Source: Casuarius casuarius (taxonomy: Eukaryota; Chordata; Aves; Casuariiformes; Casuariidae). From it: DNA of 64,000 bases. Under the pieces are notes generated by a model. It did not search any database. It saw only the letters and a list, made by a program, of their open reading frames with translations, and was not told the origin of the DNA. Both the position numbers and the translations under genes were made by a program. This document shows positions 11,214-22,370 of the stretch, one piece after another (the first letter of the stretch is position 1; each line of letters opens with the position of its first letter). The DNA lies in the NCBI GenBank assembly GCA_003342895.1, contig PTFA01000086.1, positions 580,939-644,938 of the forward strand, read 5' to 3'.

Positions 11214-13165
11214 ACCTTTTTTTCTTTCATAGCAGATGGAAAACCAAAATAAACAGAGAAGCAACTGTCTTCCCTCCTCAAACCCTCCAGGCAGCTCGGA
11301 GGTAGAATGCCCTTTCTAATTTCATTGACAGTGCCATTGATATATAGGGTAATTTTATCTTAACAACCTGTAACAAAGGATAAGACAGTAGTCGTCTTAC
11401 ATTCCAGACAGTAGGAGATGTTTACTCATTCTCCCAGCAGACTCTCTCATCATTCATCTAGACTTTATTAGGATGCCAGGAAATGGGAAACCTATAATTT
11501 AAGAAATGTATCACACAGGGAAACTTCTTCTGTTTGGTAAACAAAAGGTAGCTGGGAATCTGAGGTTAATTTGCTTTTTAAAAAAAAACCTTTCTCGCCA
11601 ACCTGTGTTCCTGTTCCTTCCCAAAACTTTGCCTTGAATTAAACCTTTTTCAGGACGTGATATTGAGAATAAACATCGCTGGACACCTCAGTAAGGACTG
11701 AAACGGGTTCTCCTAACACCAGAACCAGGCAAACACCTCCACTCTGGGCTCTTGAACTAGTTAATCTGCAGGCCGCGCTTGCAGCAGTGGCTGCTGCTCG
11801 GAGCTGCCTTCTCAATGTGTGTGTTTCTACTGGCAGGGCTATTTTTGTTTTTATCTTTAGAGGTATCACATGGTCCAGGATAGCAACATGCCCTGAGCAA
11901 TCTCATTTCATGGGGCTAAGAGGAGGGGGAGGGAGAAGNGAGAAGAAAGCACATTTTCAGTGTCAAACATTCTTATGGGTTTTTGCTTCTTTAGTGACTT
12001 TCACATGAGCGTTTATTCCTGTTTACGTAACTCGACATGAATGCCTGGCTTTGATTTGAGGACAAACTGCCCCATAAACCCATGAATGTCTGAATTTAAC
12101 CTTCACCTTTCCCCCCTAACCTTCACTCTTGCCTCTCCCTTCACAATTAGTGACATTCTCACAGCCAAATTTAATAAAGTATGTGCTACTGAGAGTGCAC
12201 TTGATTGTGAGCACGGAACGAGACAAGGAGGGATGACATGTGATGCTGGTCAATATAGTGGAGAAAACTCCTTCTAAAATCAGGTGCCAGGAGTGATTTT
12301 TTGCTGATTAAGAGCATANCAACTTCCAGATCAGAACACTATCAGCAAATGGATAAATCTGGTCCCAGCTCTACCCATTAACCATAGCTGTAATGATTCT
12401 GAGGGTAAAAACCTTATTCACGAGACATTTTTGTAAGGTCAGGGGAGGAAGTGGGCATCTAGCCCCAAGAAAATGCCACTTCTCTATACAGTACTGAGAG
12501 GCAGACTCTCAGGCCACCTTGCCTTGCTTCAGTGAAGCTATGTTGTCTTGCATCAGCTGAAAAAAAGTGTCCGTTCTTGTAGTTTACATTTTTTTCCATG
12601 GGAGCCCTGCCCAGCTTTGTCATCCCACAACTGCTGGGGTTTTTCTGTAGGAGAGATCAAATTCCATCACGTTGTGTGCAGGCCTGAAGAGAATCAAACA
12701 GTTAGTGGCTTTAAGTGCCTTCTTATGGATCACTGTTCCTATCAAATCTCCACGCTGATTACAGCGCTGTTTCAAGAGATGATCAACATCTCCCTAGGCA
12801 CAGCAAGCTCATCTTGAAAGGAAGCAGTCACCAATTCTGGATATTCGAAGGAATATTTTTGCTTTAAGTTGTGCTGCAGACTCTCTGCCCTCCAGTTGTC
12901 AGCCAGGAGCATGGCTTTCTCCNGCATACTTCTGACAGCTGCCACTGCAGTTGTGTGGGCTGCATAGACTTCACTTATACTTAGATTTGGCCATGTGGTT
13001 TTGAGGCTTCTCACCCTGAGGCAATCTCCCAAAGAGTGTGGTCTTTGTCATCTTCCAAGTAGCCATTAAAACTAGAGTTGAAGTCAAGGTCATGTTGTAC
13101 CACAAACCTTTGAAGAGCTTCTTTGCGTGCTATGTAAAGCAAACCCAAAAGACCACTGATATACT
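11214..13165. other. Block without a recognisable gene
   Basis: No gene is recognised. Around 11990-12080, words such as GTTTACGTAACTCGACATG and CCCATAAACCCATGAATG resemble conserved-element text. Frames at 11787-12008, 12548-12817 (+) and 12772-13032 (-) have no recognisable product. Confidence 0.45.
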
Positions 13166-13170
13166 TACTA

Positions 13171-13240
13171 GGTCAAATCCATCTCTGCTGTGAACTCCAC
13201 CTAATCCAATGGAGTCANTGGAGGGGTGAATGTGGTCAGC
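13171..13240. repeat. Old palindromic interspersed repeat fragment
   Basis: The segment is an imperfect inverted repeat. The left half contains GGTCAAATCC then GAACTCCACC; the right half contains CAATGGAGTC then GGAGGGGTGAATGTGGTC. The CAATGGAGT core recurs in other copies in this window. I recognise it as a type of ancient amniote palindromic repeat whose consensus carries GTCAATGGAGTTACACC, but I do not assign a database name. It is not coding. Confidence 0.45.
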
Positions 13241-13484
13241 TCTATGATTATTAAAGGACGGATAAAGACCTCTCACTTACATTTGGACTTATCTTATCAT
13301 AGCTGTTGAATTGTTTAGCACAGAAGAGACACTATTTTTTTCTCTTTGCATTTTAAACTTAAGTTCCAAATTGATATGGACCACACCACTTGCCAGAGGC
13401 AGTAGTGGGTGGAGGTAATTTATCCTGAGTATTTGTCCACAAAAGGAAATTCAGTTTTTAAATTCAATCATCATGCGGTAGGAA

Positions 13485-13506
13485 GAGGAGGAGGAGGAGG
13501 AGGAGG
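13485..13506 (+). repeat. (GAG)7 microsatellite
   Basis: Seven perfect GAG units, with a one-base extension. It could encode poly-Glu, but no supported frame surrounds it. Confidence 0.95.
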
Positions 13507-15235
13507 TAACCAAGGGTATAAGAGGCATTATTTTAATGACAGGAAAAAGAAAGATCTGTGAGCTCAAACTAATGCAATTTGGAAACTCAAATTGATGTCA
13601 CCATGGTGACAAAGCCTCAGACTTCATAAAGTTTGTCCTCTTCCCATTTGTGGTAAACTCTGGTACCCTGTTAAATACATTCAAAGCCTTCAGAAGAATC
13701 ATTTGACCCATCTGACTGACTTGAAGATTTCCTTGTAATAACACTCATTAGATATGGGGAGAAACCACATCTCAAGCTGCCTTCCTGCCTCTGAACACTA
13801 AAGATATTAATTTTGGAGCTAAAATTCACTGGCTGTATGAGCCAAGCTTGCATAATAGGATGGATAATTTCTAGCATAAGAATTCCAATGGGGAAATCTA
13901 TGGTAAGTGTGTTTGGATTCACAGACTTTGAGACAAACCTAACTCCATGGCTTAGACACATCTCTATAACTGGTGGTTGATTTATTACCCTTCATGTGAT
14001 GAACTGGAACTTGGACATGGCCACTTTGTCATTAACCTTTTCAGACAGAGTTAACTGACACACATACATATCCATGTACGTGTACATATCCTTATACCTC
14101 TGTTGAATCTCTTTCCAGTAACCCAGTAACACATACACGAGTATGGAGACCAGTATAAAACCTGTGGGTGGTTCCTCCTCCTAAAGATTATCTAACAGTC
14201 ACCTTGGCTNGAGTCTCCACAGAAAGGCCATGAGATTGAAGCCCAAGAGGTAAAGATTCAGAAATATGCAGGAAGAAGCACCTTCTGCTCTAGTTCTCTG
14301 GGTGACAGACCTCCTCCTCAGAATGGTCCTTTCCTTGTACCAGCTGCAGCCTGTACATCTCAGGGAAAACCATGAGCTTTCACACAGCCACAGCCAATTT
14401 CATCTGATAATCAGGAACTGNGTAGTTTCACATTTCCATCACCTCCATAGATACTAAGGTGTAGTCACAGCATTGGAGAGAAGAGAAAAAAATAAAAGCA
14501 AAAAAAAAGAGCTGTTAATCTAAATTAAACATATTTTTGTCCAGTTACTCTGACAAATACAAGCCAGACATGCCTCAGCAGTGTAAAAGAGGACTAGTTT
14601 TCACCTTTCTCAGGTTAAACAGGAAGACCTTGAACTACAGCCCAGGGAGTGGAGAACAGGTGAGAACTTCCTATTCCCATTCCCTCATAGTCCCGCCAAA
14701 ACAGCGATCTCTGTGCAGCGGCAGAACTGTGTGCAATGAATTTAAAAGCCCAGGAATGTGTGACAAGCAGGTCCCAATGCCATGACAGTGTGATGCTTGT
14801 CACTCCGACCCTTATCGCAGTGATGCTCACTGCTGCATTTCCTCCGCTGTTTGGCTGGTCTCCAGACTGGGAAATTTAACAAGGGGAGCATTTTTATTTC
14901 CTTACTGGCAAACAGTGGCAAATGAAAACAGCCTTTAATTATCTGACNGGAAAGATCTCTTTAGAAGTATATGATGCCACCTAAACCTGAGACAGGCAAC
15001 AGGTTCTTCTGTGAAATCTAACCAGGTTTGGGCCTTTGTGTCAACAAGATATGCCTCACTCAGCATTTGCCAGCTATGAAAATGTCCTGGGCCTGAATAT
15101 TTCAGGATTTACTGCTGCAGAAACTCTCTAGTGTCACCTTTCTTCCTTTTTATATCTCAGCAATAATCTTAAATTCAGCTGAAAACAAAGAGCTGCCTGT
15201 TGACAGCTAATCCTAAAGACGGAGCTTTGTGTGAA
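13507..15235. other. Block without a recognisable gene
   Basis: Frames at 13671-13961 (-), 14537-14785 (+) and 14615-14830 (-) show no known domain. A short CACATACATATCC and GTACGTGTACATATCC stretch near 14060-14090 is weakly repetitive. Confidence 0.45.
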
Positions 15236-15237
15236 AC

Positions 15238-15272
15238 GTGAAGGAGAAAAAAGAAAGGAAAAGAAAGAAATC
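15238..15272 (+). repeat. Purine-rich (GAAA) low-complexity tract
   Basis: GGAGAAAAAAGAAAGGAAAA and similar words make a nearly pure A/G strand. It begins a frame of 139 codons whose first residues are therefore mostly Lys and Glu, which is a composition effect. Confidence 0.8.
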
Positions 15273-15479
15273 ACTGAGAGAAATTGGCAGGAAACACAAA
15301 TATTTGGGGCTAATTTTTGCCATTATTCTTCAGCCCCGATTAAGAGCTGAACCAAACGTCTNGTCCTTTGCCCTAACCTATTCCCACATAATGCATTTGT
15401 CAAAGCAGCTATCTCAACAAACAACAGATATCGTAAGCAGAAGGTGTAAAGGAAAGACCTTTCTTTCACCCCCCTTCAA

Positions 15480-15625
15480 CGGCAGGTGTGGGGCGCTGAA
15501 AGCCAAGGCTCAGGGTCCTGCAGCACCATGGGACACNCAGAGACAGCACCGGGCTGTGCTGGGGAGGAGGGACCGCTGCTGCCGGGCAGAGGACCGGAGG
15601 CGGCTCCCAAGGCTTTCATTTCATG
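15480..15625. other. Mildly CpG-rich patch
   Basis: Eight or so CpGs occur here, and a further eight at 15815-15880 (for example CGCTTCGAAGG). This is weaker than the islands further on. No promoter element is seen. Confidence 0.3.
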
Positions 15626-15654
15626 CATGTAAGGATTATCCATCAAATCAGTGG

Positions 15655-15800
15655 TGAAACCCCGGTCTGATAATGCTGAAGTAATGCTAATAATTACAGA
15701 GCAGAAACGTCCTGTAACCCAAGCCCTAATTGCATTTAAAGATTGTCTGCTGTACCTGGCAAGGTGCTAGGCTTGGATGTGCTCTGGTAAGCTGAGCAGT
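15655..15800. other. Candidate conserved non-coding element
   Basis: The text has several closely packed homeodomain or POU-like sites: TAATGCTGAAGTAATGCTAA at about 15671, CTAATAATTAC at 15687-15697, and TAATTGCATTTAAA at 15727-15740. No frame, repeat or microsatellite is present. The style is that of developmental enhancers, and this is one of the better candidates in the first half of the window. Confidence 0.3.
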
Positions 15801-15889
15801 CTGGAGGCTCCCAGACGCTCACCTCCGCTTCGAAGGCCTGCTCCGGCCAACTCGTGCCTCAGAGCGGCTGCGACCTGAGCCCAGGCTGC

Positions 15890-17140
15890 TCAGCAGTTTG
15901 TCATACTAGCAGCTGCTTTGACCTTAATTTATACAGGCATTGATCCAACTCTTTTTTAGATTGATGTACCCTAAAGTATGGGTGTTACCATCAGTGTCAA
16001 CTGAGTGACTGAGTGTTGGGGCATCTTGAAAAACACTTGCTGTTTTCCAGCTGTGCCTTTGCTGAACTGAGAAATGCTGCTGTCAGGTATCAGTGGATTG
16101 CTTACACATATTGGGAGACAGGAGGCAAAGGGAGAATTTTAACCTTAAGAAATAATTCTTTAACCACCCCTGCTCTGAGTCAAGCTTCAGATTTCTCACT
16201 GAGCTCTCAGATCGGTCACCAGCTGAATCATCGTTTCCTTTATTGGGGATTTTTCCAAACAAATTCACGTACAGAGGCCAAGCTGTTCAGACTGTACTAC
16301 CACCGCATTTCACAGAGCAGCAGAAGCAGTGCACCGGAGACGGCTGCATTATCCGTAAACAGGGACCTCCTGCACACTGGAAGTCAGTGCAACCTGCATT
16401 TCCATTTGGGAAACCCATCAGACAGGGATTATCACCATAAAAGAGTGCAATCTTCCTGGATAAGAGGCTGTATGGAATTGCCTCCCATCATTGCCTGCCC
16501 ACCTACTCTAGGAAATTAAAATGTAAAAGATCCAGAACACAAGTCAAAACAGATGGAAGTTAGATTAATACAGAAATAACATTTATGCACACACACTGTA
16601 GTAATATAATATAATGAATAATACCTCTTACAGGTTTTCCCCTGAGGTTTTACTCAGCAGTTGTTTTATTTTTTACTATGAAGATAAAAATACTTGGGAA
16701 TTAGGACTGCAACCTATATTATGGATGCTGAGAGGAAAGCAGAATTGCTCTTGTGTCATCTGTTCCACCTCATAGGGAAGAAGTGAGATCCATACACAGA
16801 TCCACAGCACAAACTTTCCAACAGAGCGGGAATCCCGCATCTAGCCACGCACTCCGTAGACTCGGCCTCCTGGACACCAGAGAAACTTATAGACACCGTC
16901 TAGGATGACTCCAGCCTCCTTTTGATGCTTAAAACTCAATTTTGCAATCATNATCCCGGATGGCTCGTGAAACCAAAGAAGAGGGAAGATCAACCTTTTA
17001 TTGGTAGCCTTTCTACTTGCTGCAAGCTGCAGGACGTTCTTTTACAGTCTGTGCCTCTTTGATATATGACACATGTTGCTGTGTGGGTGCTTACCTGCTA
17101 AAACTGTTTTGATTTGTCCTGTTTCTTTCTTGACTGCATA
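15890..17140. other. Block without a recognisable gene
   Basis: The frame at 16013-16519 (+, 168 codons) is the longest here and has no recognisable domain; other frames overlap it on both strands. A short ATAATATAATGAATAATACC run lies near 16605-16625. Confidence 0.45.
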
Positions 17141-17144
17141 TGGT

Positions 17145-17345
17145 TTGTGTCTAAGTATACTGTGCTAATCTCTTGTGGCATTTTTTAAGTAGCCAAACTG
17201 CTTTTGGCCTTGCTATTTTTGATATACTGTTCCTTATTAGTAGCTTACACTGAAAAGAATAAAAACTGCAAATGAAAATATACTCACTGCCTTATAAGCA
17301 ATGCCTTTAGCATGGAAGAACTTAAAATATTAATGCACAACATAG
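17145..17345. other. Candidate conserved non-coding element
   Basis: AT-rich, non-repetitive text with AGTAGCCAAACTGC, TTGATATACTGTTCC, TGAAAAGAATAAAAACTGC and AAATATTAATGCAC. No stop-free frame covers it. This is a motif-based guess only. Confidence 0.18.
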
Positions 17346-17409
17346 AGTGCCATACAATCGCTATACTTGAACAAAGCACTTTCAATTTACCTAGTGACGA
17401 GAGCACGAA

Positions 17410-17505
17410 TAACGAGTGCTTTGTAACATTTGTTTAAGCATATCAAAGCAATATGCAAGCCTCAAAAACTCTTTGAGGCAGAGTCTGCAAATTGTATAAT
17501 ATTAA
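17410..17505 (-). repeat. Possible old MIR/L2-type tail
   Basis: GAGTGCTTTGTAACATTTG, then GCCTCAAAAACTCTTTGAGG, then AATTGTATAATATTA follows the order seen in reverse-strand MIR/L2 3' ends (AGCACTTTACAA, CCTCACAACAACCCTATGAGG, then an AT run). The match is weak and the copy would be very old. Confidence 0.25.
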
Positions 17506-17605
17506 AATATCAATAATCACAATAACAACAGCACATCTTGCAACATCCCTAAAGGACAAAGGTTAATAGCCCTGTGCTGAAGATTAGGAGTTAGGACATG
17601 TAGTA

Positions 17606-17690
17606 CCAGATTTTCAGGAAATTGATACATCCCCCTTGAAGTCAGCTGTGCTGTGCTCATTTATATCCCCCGAGAGCCTGCACTGATTAA
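17606..17690. repeat. Old CAATGG/CTGGCCC-type repeat fragment
   Basis: CAGATTTTCAGG, CCCCCTTGAAGTCAGC and GTGCTCATTTATATC occur in the order I know from the same ancient amniote repeat group as the 13.2 kb and 44 kb copies. The copy is diverged and its ends are uncertain. Confidence 0.3.
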
Positions 17691-17699
17691 AACACTTGG

Positions 17700-18360
17700 C
17701 CAACATTGTATGAAATAGAGGAGCGAGGAAAAGCCATTACAGCCTGCTTTTGTGATTTAACCACCACACCACACTCCTCGATATGGTACATGCATTCGCC
17801 AGCTGACGTGCNGTGCCTCCTACAGCCAGTGATGCAGGGGTGGCACGAGGGCACAGNGCTTTAGTCCGCATGAAGGTGTAGGTGTGTAAATTAGTCTGTA
17901 GGTGAGGCTTTAAATGCTCTGAAAAGCTAACCCTTACCTCTGTAAAGACACCAACATGCAGAGCGCTGGGCAGTCCTCACACAAAGCCTGATTCAGGTAG
18001 GAGCTGCAAGGACCAGCCAATTTGCAGCACTGCAGTACAGCTTTTCACAACTCAGAGCAAGTCAGGACACAGACCATCTCCTACAGGTCTCAGATCACGG
18101 CTTGTAAAGCCCTAATGATGGCACAGCCTCCCTGCTGCAGGGCTCACAGCTGCTGTGTGTTAATCGGGAACACGAGGTGGAGAGCTGGGAGCAAGGAGGN
18201 AGGCTGGCGAGCAGGAGCTTCCTGGCAGTCAAGCACTTTGATGGGGAATTAGGATCCTCTTGGCTTGCTGGTGATCCAGGTGTTTGGCAGAAACCAAATC
18301 AGGGCTGCTTCGTGCATGCATGCCTCCAGACCGCACGTGGATCTTACCAAAGCACCTCTG
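17700..18360. other. Block without a recognisable gene
   Basis: Nothing specific is recognised. The frame 18177-18953 (+, 258 codons, the longest in the window) begins here and runs through the GC-rich stretch that follows. Its peptide is rich in Arg, Ala and Pro, as GC-rich non-coding DNA gives, and it is overlapped by several other open frames. Confidence 0.5.
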
Positions 18361-18369
18361 CCCCTTTCC

Positions 18370-18590
18370 TTCTCCGTGCAGATGTTGAGCATGGCAGGTG
18401 GAGGGGCAGGCGGCACGCGCAAGCCTGGGCCCCATCTCCTGCCCCGTGGCCTCGGGAGGGAGCCGACCGACTCCGAGAGCGGCTCAGAGAGAGGGGAGCT
18501 GCACTGAGCAACGAGCCTGCCGCGGGGAACGGGCCAGGCAAAGCGCGCTCTCGCCCTGGGCGCTCGGCCGCTCACCGGCTCTGTTCACCT
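18370..18590. other. CpG-dense patch
   Basis: About 20 CpGs occur in about 215 bases, in words such as GGCACGCGC, GAGCCGACCGACTCCGAG, CCGCGGGGAACGGG and AAAGCGCGCTCTCGCC. It is the first of a series of CpG-dense patches that continues to 24.1 kb. CpG survival in vertebrate DNA suggests germline hypomethylation, as at promoters and enhancers. No TATA box, and no frame that looks like a first exon, is recognised. Confidence 0.55.
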
Positions 18591-18594
18591 GAAC

Positions 18595-20870
18595 AGGCTG
18601 CTTGCAGCAAACAGAGGGTTTGCTGTTGCGCTTTGGGTGCTTCATTTCCTATTTCCCTTTGTTGCCTTATTCCATATATTTGTTACCCAAACAAGAGACG
18701 GCATGCATGCTGCCTCGTTTCCAAAGCCCGTCTGTGGCAGAGGATTAGAGCTCAGGCTACGCTGCAGGGTCGGCAGCAGCGATGTGTTATGTGGTCCCCG
18801 CACCCCGGCGGCTCCTTCCCCTTGCCCCGGCTCAGGGCTTTGGGGCCACGCGGTGAACCTGCCAGGGGAACGCGTGGNGCTGAAACACCTCCTGGCCCAA
18901 GAGACGCACCTGGGGGGCTGCTTACCCCAGCACCACTGCAAAAGGTCTGCTAAGCCCTGGCCTCNGGAAATCTTGGCTCCTGGGAATGAAAGCTTCTTTC
19001 ATCTTCTAGGCCAGTCTGCCCAATGGTTTCAATCNGAAGGACCACATAATCCTATTTTTCTCTAGCAATGTCTGTAGCCGGGGACAATATTTAATCCCAC
19101 TGCAATCACTTTAAAATTCTTGGAGGAGGACCAGGCAATGCTGCTGTTTGTTATTATTGACTGTATAACTCGTAAGTAGTGTCCCAAAGGGCTGAGGAAG
19201 AAGGCGAGGATTAAACTGCCTCTCGTAGCTCTGACTGGTGTTCCTCCTTATGTCTNCCTTTATGTCAGAAAGTCAAGCAGGAATAAATGTTTAGATGTCA
19301 TGATGTTGTGATCTAAATATCTTCCCCATGCTGCAAGTCTATAGCTCCACATAACTTTTCGAAACCAAAATTACTTTGTTTGATTGCCAGAGCCAGACCT
19401 AAATATTACTGTCTGTTTCACTGTTTTGGGAAAAGGCATCACTGTGGATGAAAGCAGAAGGCTGTCATTTCTGCAGCTCGCAGGTGCTGTTTGACTGCCA
19501 GCAATATGAAAGGATATTGTTTTGCAAAGGCAAAATCATTTCATCCATTAGGCTTAGATACTTTTTCTACCAAATGTCTACACAAAACGAATTGAGCTAA
19601 GCAGTTCTCACCTCGTGGAGGCATTATTGAAGTGGAACAATCTGACCCTGTTTTCAAAGTAAGGTTGCAAGAGTTTTGATTATTTGCATTTCCTCCTATC
19701 AAAAGCTTGGCTGAAATAGNAACTTTCCGTGAAGGCAATTCAAATTTAACGAGCTTTTTTTGGGGGAGGAATGAATGTTCCTCCCTCTTACCTTTGCCAG
19801 CGGCTCATGCAGCGCGTCGGTCTGCTCACTCGTGGGCCGAGGTGGCATCTCCCGGTGCAGCCACACGCAGAGCCCGGCACACCTTCGCTCTCTCCAGCCG
19901 TGTGTCACCTGTCACTGCGATCTCCAGGGACCTGCAAGAAGACAGCAGGTAAATTAGCTCCTCTGCNGGAGTGAGGCGTGTTCCCAGCCACTGAAGGCAC
20001 AGCCCAACACCTTCATCCTCCCTTGAGAAAACGTGGAGGACCACAGAAAAGCTGGTGAGATTTGCCTCAATAGCCTTGTCCTCCGCAATGCTCCAGACAT
20101 GACTTTACCCATCTTCCTCTTCAGCATTACTTCGAACACCTTTCCCGCAAAACAAACCCACTTTTAAAGGGCACGCTAATTTTTTCTCCTAACNCAGCTC
20201 AGTCCCGAACCAGGGTTATCTCGTCCTGGGCTCGCTCCCATCCCCTCCCTGCCGCCCTGGGCCCTCCGCTCGTGCTGCCCTGCGCTGCATTCGAGATGAG
20301 CTTGCTGACCTCTACCGGCGGAGAACAGGCGGGCCTGGGCAACATCAGCAAATCATTAAAAATATATATATTATTACTAAGATAAGCGGAAACTGGTTCA
20401 GAAAGTGCCCAGGACCAGGAGGGCTTTGCATGGGAGCACTCCACGTTCTTGCTCTGCAGGAACAGCTAGAAAACCAAGATCTCTTTACCCAAGGAGATGG
20501 AAAAAACATGGAAAAGAAAGATAACAAGAAGAGGTCGTAGCCAGGAGGGGTGAGAGAGGGAGAATGGCAGAGCCTGAAGAAAAAAGACAAATCAAGGCTC
20601 TTCATGTTGCTAAGGCTGAAGTGGCCACCCCATCTCACCTGCCTCCCCAACCTCTCTTGTGGCACAACATGTCTCCCCTTTGCCTCTTGGCCAGCGCGAC
20701 ACACACTGCCGTCAACAACACTTTCTGAAAAGGAAACGTTGCNGAGATTGCATTAGAAAGCGCTTGTCTAGCTCCCCAGCTGGCGTGTCACCACTTGGCA
20801 ACAGAGCTGGTTCTGTTTGTACTAGCAGATTCCTGTGAATTATCCTACATGTGTAAAGCCACCCCAAAAC
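18595..20870. other. GC-variable block without a recognisable gene
   Basis: No gene is recognised. Two further moderately CpG-rich stretches lie at 19800-19945 (GCAGCGCGTCGG, CACTCGTGGGCCGAGG) and 20200-20300 (TATCTCGTCCTGGGCTCGC). Between them the sequence is ordinary or AT-rich (for example ATATATATATTATTACT near 20363). Overlapping frames on both strands have no known domain. Confidence 0.45.
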
Positions 20871-20879
20871 ACTTGCTGT

Positions 20880-21110
20880 CTCGCTTGGAGCGAGGCCACT
20901 CGTACGGGAAGGGACCTGGGCAGGCGCCGACCCCGCAGTGCCGTGCTGCTGAGCATGAATGCGCTGCCCGTGGTTGGCTCCGCTCCTCGAAGGTGGGAGG
21001 CTGTGAACCTAGCGGGAAAAGACACTTGCGACCGCCTTTGCACACCTCCTGCGTCGGGGGTGAGCGTGCAAATCCACTCGCGTCTGGCAGTAGCACGTAG
21101 CTAGCAAGCT
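20880..21110. other. CpG-dense patch
   Basis: About 21 CpGs occur in 220 bases, including GGCGCCGACCCCGC, CTCCGCTCCTCGAAGG and CTGCGTCGGGGGTGAGCG. The TATATAAG word at 21254-21261 lies about 150 bases further on and could belong to a promoter reading right. Frames on both strands here are composition-driven. Confidence 0.5.
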
Positions 21111-21659
21111 TTGGGCAGAGCGGAGAGAGGAATTGTCAGCTGGGGCAGTGGTGGGGGAGCGGTCATGCAGAATTGCCGTGAACCCGGTTTAATGCACAAG
21201 GCCAAAGAGCCAAAATTTCTCCCAAAATGTATTTAGACTGCCAGGAAAGGACCTATATAAGCAATGCCAGACCTCCAGTTTTTAGCCAAGCTGTTTTGGT
21301 ACTTTCCTTATAAGAACATTTTCCAACTACACCAGTTTCGCAGCCCAAGTCAGCTTCTGTGACATTTCTATACCCACACACACCACCGGAGTGGAAACTA
21401 CTATTATGCTTCTTAAATGGAAAGGAATTGCATGTGCCGGTTATATCACACAGAAATGTTAAATTGAAGCCAGCATATAGTAGGTCTCCTGGGTGAGGAG
21501 ATGGTAGCTGAAACCACTTGGGGAACCGATGGGGTAACTGAGCTCGCCACTCCATCGGACCTGCTCTCCCCAGCACTTCGCACAAACTCCCTCGAAATCT
21601 CTTTTGAGCGATCTTTTATGTTGTGTTTATTGGACTCAAAGCAGATTGAAGATGTAACT

Positions 21660-21910
21660 TAACAACCAGCGTGCGCTTTTCCGCAGTGTGTGATGTAAAA
21701 AGCGGGGGAAGAGGGCAGAAAAGGGCAGCCGCAGCGGCGACGAGCTTGCGGATGCCGGCGTGCAGGGGGAGCTCGCGCTGCGCCGCTGGCCCCCGCTGCC
21801 TGCCCGCCTCCCCGCCGCAGCTGCGTGCTCCCTGGCACTTTGCAAGNTTTTGCAATAAAAGCGATGCGATCCGTGGTGTAGCCCGGCACGGACAGCACTG
21901 TCCAGCTACC
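21660..21910. other. Candidate CpG island
   Basis: About 25 CpGs occur in about 240 bases, in words such as GCAGCGGCGACGAGC, GAGCTCGCGCTGCGCCGC and CCCGCCTCCCCGCCGCAG. It is the densest patch in the 18-24 kb cluster. It ends at a CAATAAAAGCGATGCG stretch. It could be a promoter or a poised regulatory element. No initiation site or open first exon can be assigned from sequence alone, and several frames on both strands are open only because stops are rare in GC-rich DNA. Confidence 0.6.
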
Positions 21911-21994
21911 AGGAGAAGCTGCAAGGGCCGGAGCGACTGTCAAAAGCAAGCACAGCTCATCCTGGTGCAGGTACACACCAAGCAATCATGCCCT

Positions 21995-22370
21995 CCGTAC
22001 TGCTAATTACTATTATTATGGAACCAGCTAGTGGCTTCACGTGACACTGAGGCCCCTTCTGCCATGCACCAAAGAAACTTGTAAAAAGAAGTACCCTGGT
22101 GACAGGCCCAGTGTAAAAATGTGTTTGCAGGCTGGTGCTCTGCTTGTCTCGCATGCTTTCTGCAGCAGCACTTGCCAGTACATTAGGGGGTCCATTATTT
22201 CTTTAGCAGAACAAGAATGGGCATCGCCCGTAATGCTGCTGTTAGGGCGTTCTTACTGCAGGATGCCACGAATTAATGGGCACAATGCATCTGACTTCAA
22301 CCAAGTTATATTAATTTACCCTACCCTTAATTTAACCTGGATGTTATAAAACGCATAATATTCAGTACTT
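21995..22370. other. Candidate conserved non-coding element
   Basis: Just right of the CpG island, the text TGCTAATTACTATTATTATG (22001-22020), ACGAATTAATGGGC (about 22268-22281) and TTATATTAATTTACC contains many homeodomain cores embedded in complex, non-repetitive sequence. The position beside a CpG island fits a developmental regulatory element. No alignment was possible, so this is a candidate only. Confidence 0.3.

Noticed and set aside
16013..16519. 168-codon + frame
   Set aside because: No recognisable family and overlapping shorter frames on both strands.
18653..18675. TTCCCTTTGTTGCC resembling the start of miR-204/211
   Set aside because: Only the 5' part matches and there is no complementary arm nearby.
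18845..18865. CACGCGGTGAA, an 11-base match to part of the microRNA miR-124 sequence
   Set aside because: The rest, including the seed region, does not match and no flanking hairpin is visible.
18177..18953. 258-codon open frame on the + strand, the longest in the window
   Set aside because: It spans a CpG-dense patch where stops are rare, has overlapping open frames on both strands, contains unknown bases and shows no recognisable domain.
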